Assembly: GCF_000613125.1 (NCBI RefSeq)
Contig: NZ_HG964497.1
Location: 875,207-939,206 of the forward strand
Reading direction: 5' to 3'
Source: Bacillus sp. EB01
GTDB taxonomy: Bacteria; Bacillota; Bacilli; Bacillales; Cytobacillaceae
Length of the DNA: 64,000 nt
The notes under the pieces were generated by a model, which had not been told where the DNA came from, made no database searches, and saw only the letters and a list, made by a program, of their open reading frames with translations. Positions 60,961 to 64,000 of this stretch are shown here, in pieces (position 1 is the first letter of the stretch; the number at the start of each line of letters is the position of its first letter). The position numbers were made by a program, and so were the translations under genes.

Positions 60961-63054
60961 TTAAGTTGTGTATTGTTCCAAAGCACTTTTCTCAAGCAAC
61001 CCAGGGATCAGGTCATACGGTACTGGTTTGCTAAAAATGAAGCCTTGCAGATTATAACAGCCATGGTTTTCCAGAAAGGAAATTTGGCTCTCCAATTCAA
61101 CGCCTTCAGCAATAATTCCCAAACCAAGACTATTAGCCATCGCAATGATAGTTCTAATAATTGTTTCCTGGCCAGAATTATTATCAATACTTTGTACATA
61201 CGACTTATCAATTTTCATCAGATTGATAGGGAGCCTTTGCAAGTAATATAAAGAGGAATAGCCTTTTCCAAAATCATCAAGGAATACTTTGACTCCCAGC
61301 TCCTCGAGAACCTTGAGCTTGACGACAATGTCCTCAATATCCTTCATCATGACACTCTCAGTAATTTCTACTTTAAGCAGAGTAGGATTAAAATTTGTTT
61401 CCTCAAGGACCCCTTCAACAAATGAGACAAAATTACCGCCTTCAAACTGCTTGGTGGAAACATTCACTGAAACATACGTATCAGGATGACCTCCCTTATG
61501 CAGCTCTTTAAACTGCATGCACGCCGTCCGAAGCACCCACTCTCCTATTGGGATAATAAGCCCCGATTCTTCTGCTATAGGAATGAATTCAGCAGGCGAG
61601 ATGAATCCGTGCTTTGGGTGAATCCAGCGCAGCAGGGCCTCAAATCCGATAATTTTCTTGGAGCGAATATCGACCACAGGCTGATAGTATATAGTCAATT
61701 CATTTTCCTTCAAGGCCTGTCTTAAATCCTGTTCCAATTCGAGCCTTCTTGATAGATTGATTGACATGCTCGACTGGTAATATTGATACGAACTATTGCC
61801 GTTTTCCTTCGCATGATACATTGCCTGGTCAGCTTGTTTAATTAAGCTGTGCGGGTCTTCAGTATCATCTGGATAAATACTTATTCCCAGGCTAGTTGTG
61901 ATAACGTACTCCCGATCTGCAAGCCGCAGCGGTTCGGTTACTGTATCAATTAGCCTTTTGGCCACTATGTCTAATTGTTTCACATCCGTGAAGCCATCCA
62001 GCAGAATCGCAAACTCGTCCCCGCCTTGACGGGAAATGATATCGGTAGAGCGCAAGCATTTCCTCAGCCGGGCGGCGATAATTTGCAGTAATTCATCTCC
62101 TGCATGATGGCCAAGTGTATCGTTGATTAATTTAAAATGGTCTAGATCGAGATAAAAGATCGCCAGTTTCGATTTCTTGCTATAAGCATCGTCAACAGCA
62201 CTCTGCACCATTTTTTCAAACATGCTCCGATTAGGCAGCTCGGTCAGAAGGTCATGGTTTGCCAGGAACTTTAAATCTTCTTCCACCTTGCGCCGGTCGC
62301 TAATATCGGTAATGACACTTTCAAATTTAGTCAATATCCCAGATTCATCAAAAATTGGTGTCGTCTGTTCCTTGACCCATTTGACTGTACCCTTAACATC
62401 TTTAATCCGATATTCCATTTCTGCCCGTTTGCCATTATGTATATTGATAAGGCCAGTTCGGACTATATCAATATCATCCGGATGGACGGCTTCTTTCCAA
62501 AAAAAAGAAGGCTTTTGAAGCAAGTCCTCCGGCATACGCCCATATAGCTTATAGCAGCCTGGAGAAATATCCAGGATATATCCACGGTTGACATCCGTGG
62601 TAACAACGCAAATATCGAGATTATTGAACAAATTTTCGAGCTGGTTTTTTGATAAATCCAACTCTCTCTGAATCGTATTTCTTTCGGTTAAATCTTTCGT
62701 CATCCCCGCAATACCGATGATTTGCTGACCGATAAAAATAGGCACTGTTGTAATACTTAAATCAATCAAAGCCCCGGATTTATGATAAATGGAAACTTCA
62801 AAGCTTTTCTTTTTTCCGCCTAATAGTTCAATAAAGGTTTCGGTCACCGTATCACTATACTTCTCATGAACGATGGAAGTGAGGGATAACTGCAGTAATT
62901 CCTCTCTTGTATAACCCGTCAAGTGTATGGCCATTTCATTGACCAGCACAAATTTGCCATTTGTGTTCAATGCAAAAATGACGTTTGGATTATACTTGTA
63001 AAAAGATTTATAAATCTCTAAAAGCGAGGATGATTGATTTATATTTTGTACCAT
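60961..63054 (-). CDS. PAS-PAS-GGDEF-EAL c-di-GMP protein
   Basis: 697 residues without membrane helices: two PAS domains (about 15-130 and 140-255), GGDEF (SRQGGDEFAIL, about 345) and EAL (GFEALLRWIHP, NVSTKQFEGG, ITESVMM, LDDFGKGYSSLYYL). Both catalytic motifs look intact, so the protein could make and break c-di-GMP, with PAS ligands setting the balance. Next to chemotaxis genes and in the same window as a PilZ receptor, it may control the swim-to-stick switch. Confidence 0.92.
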   Translation of the reverse strand: MVQNINQSSSLLEIYKSFYKYNPNVIFALNTNGKFVLVNEMAIHLTGYTREELLQLSLTSIVHEKYSDTVTETFIELLGGKKKSFEVSIYHKSGALIDLSITTVPIFIGQQIIGIAGMTKDLTERNTIQRELDLSKNQLENLFNNLDICVVTTDVNRGYILDISPGCYKLYGRMPEDLLQKPSFFWKEAVHPDDIDIVRTGLINIHNGKRAEMEYRIKDVKGTVKWVKEQTTPIFDESGILTKFESVITDISDRRKVEEDLKFLANHDLLTELPNRSMFEKMVQSAVDDAYSKKSKLAIFYLDLDHFKLINDTLGHHAGDELLQIIAARLRKCLRSTDIISRQGGDEFAILLDGFTDVKQLDIVAKRLIDTVTEPLRLADREYVITTSLGISIYPDDTEDPHSLIKQADQAMYHAKENGNSSYQYYQSSMSINLSRRLELEQDLRQALKENELTIYYQPVVDIRSKKIIGFEALLRWIHPKHGFISPAEFIPIAEESGLIIPIGEWVLRTACMQFKELHKGGHPDTYVSVNVSTKQFEGGNFVSFVEGVLEETNFNPTLLKVEITESVMMKDIEDIVVKLKVLEELGVKVFLDDFGKGYSSLYYLQRLPINLMKIDKSYVQSIDNNSGQETIIRTIIAMANSLGLGIIAEGVELESQISFLENHGCYNLQGFIFSKPVPYDLIPGLLEKSALEQYTT

Positions 63055-63352
63055 AAATTATGTAACCTCACTTCAACCCAAATTGAAATTACCCTCGGAT
63101 AATTCCATAAAGTCTTTACTTTATATAATCGGCAAGGAGCAGCCAATAGATTAGGATATTTCGTTATTTTTTTGCTTTTTATTTCATTTAACCACATAAA
63201 TTCACAGCTTTGTAAAAAATATACATGAATTACCACGATTTTTGTCGATATCACGGACTGTCTTCCCGTACCTCGAATTGCAATCCTTTTAAATGCTATA
63301 ATAGAGCCATATTCTTACTAAATTTGGCAACGACTTGAATAGGAGCTTTCAT

Positions 63353-64000
63353 ATGGAGAAACAAAAGACAGATTTCAAACCATTTATTTCATTATTATTA
63401 TCAACCAATATACCAAAAGCAGCGCTCCTCGCCGGACTGACTGCTAGCATAATGACCACGCTGGCCGGGCTGGTGGTGCCACTTTTAACAAAAAATCTTG
63501 TAGACGGTTTCTCTGTTGAATCGTTGAGTGTCCCGTTAATTATTGGAATTGGTGCAGCATTTATCATCCAGGCTGTCATTAGCGGAATCTCCATCTACCT
63601 GCTCAGCTATACCGGGCAAAAAGTCGTGGCACGATTGCGTGAGCGGATGTGGTCAAAGCTATTGCGGTTACCGGTCGGTTTTTTTGACAAACAGTCTACC
63701 GGAGAAACTGTCAGCCGGGTCATCAATGATACGAGCGTCGTTCGCGAATTAATTACAAATCATTTTTCAAATTTTGTTACCGGAATTATTTCCATCATCG
63801 GGGCAATTGCCATTCTGCTTTTTATGGATTGGAAAATGACGCTGCTCATGCTGGTGTCAGTCCCGCTCACAATGGCTATCATGTTTCCGCTTGGGCGGAA
63901 AATGGCTGCAATATCCCGCGGGCTGCAAAACGAAACTGCAACGTTTACGGGCCAAATCACCCAGACTCTTGGAGAAATCCGGTTAATGAAGGCTTCGACT
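63353..64000 (+). CDS. ABC multidrug exporter, BmrA-like (partial)
   Basis: Open from the ATG at 63353 (AGGAG upstream) to the window edge, 216 codons. Transmembrane domain of a type I ABC exporter: several helices and the intracellular-loop motif LPVGFFDKQSTGETVSRVIND. The nucleotide-binding domain lies beyond the window. The sequence resembles BmrA/YvcC half-transporters, which work as homodimers. Confidence 0.85.
   Translation, partial: MEKQKTDFKPFISLLLSTNIPKAALLAGLTASIMTTLAGLVVPLLTKNLVDGFSVESLSVPLIIGIGAAFIIQAVISGISIYLLSYTGQKVVARLRERMWSKLLRLPVGFFDKQSTGETVSRVINDTSVVRELITNHFSNFVTGIISIIGAIAILLFMDWKMTLLMLVSVPLTMAIMFPLGRKMAAISRGLQNETATFTGQITQTLGEIRLMKAST

Noticed and set aside
1-64000. CRISPR array, tRNA, rRNA, IS element or prophage
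   Set aside because: No regularly spaced repeats, no recognisable tRNA or rRNA, and no transposase or phage structural genes; the scattered repeats are short intergenic elements without ORFs.

Overview
The window reads as chromosome of a motile, spore-forming, low-GC Gram-positive bacterium of the Bacillaceae. Starts have strong AGGAGG-type ribosome binding sites, with some TTG and GTG starts. Sporulation-type genes occur (a KinB-like kinase, a manganese catalase, a DUF2642 protein), and the flagellar genes are of Bacillus type (FliY, YviE, YaaR, SigD).

Layout. 1-13.6 kb is a mixed region: KinB-like kinase, small zinc-ribbon protein, SelO, DUF2642 plus Mn catalase, hemolysin III, a PhaC-like synthase with a coupled small partner, a secreted CAP-domain protein, and a ComP/ComA-like two-component pair. 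From 13.8 to 60.8 kb lies one flagellar/chemotaxis island, almost all on the minus strand. Read in the direction of transcription it runs: cheA-cheW-mcp-cheR-cheB; motAB (opposite strand); a second cheR; fliK-flgD-flgE-fliM-fliY-cheY; yaaR-flgF-flgG; fliD; a double csrA; flagellin; a repeat-nuclease gene; flaG-yviE; flgM-flgN-flgK-flgL; a PilZ gene; a Myb-like gene; fliS-fliT; a glucosaminidase-like gene; flgB-flgC-fliE-F-G-H-I-J; fliO-P-Q-R-flhB-flhA-flhF-flhG; sigD. A PAS-GGDEF-EAL protein and the start of an ABC exporter close the window.

The most unusual part is 37.9-42.1 kb. The flagellin gene is cut just before its C-terminal helix by a group I intron, and a second, related group I intron follows in tandem. 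The first 27 bases of this second intron encode a normal flagellin C-terminus and stop codon, and a second C-terminus lies beyond the intron. Neither intron carries an ORF, but the next gene downstream is a protein with five tandem repeats of about 74 residues and a PD-(D/E)XK-like C-terminus, a candidate free-standing homing nuclease. The CsrA gene upstream encodes two CsrA units in one chain, and no fliW is present in the window. The flagellin leader has a hairpin with GGA at its tip just ahead of the ribosome binding site.

Class III genes (hag, csrA, fliD, fliS-T, flgM, flaG, probably motAB) have recognisable sigma-D promoters, while flgB and fliK have sigma-A-like ones. Compared with Bacillus subtilis, the block fliK...cheY has moved out of the fla/che operon, and intergenic repeat elements sit at the junctions. 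fliL, ylxF, cheC, cheD and fliW are not seen here.
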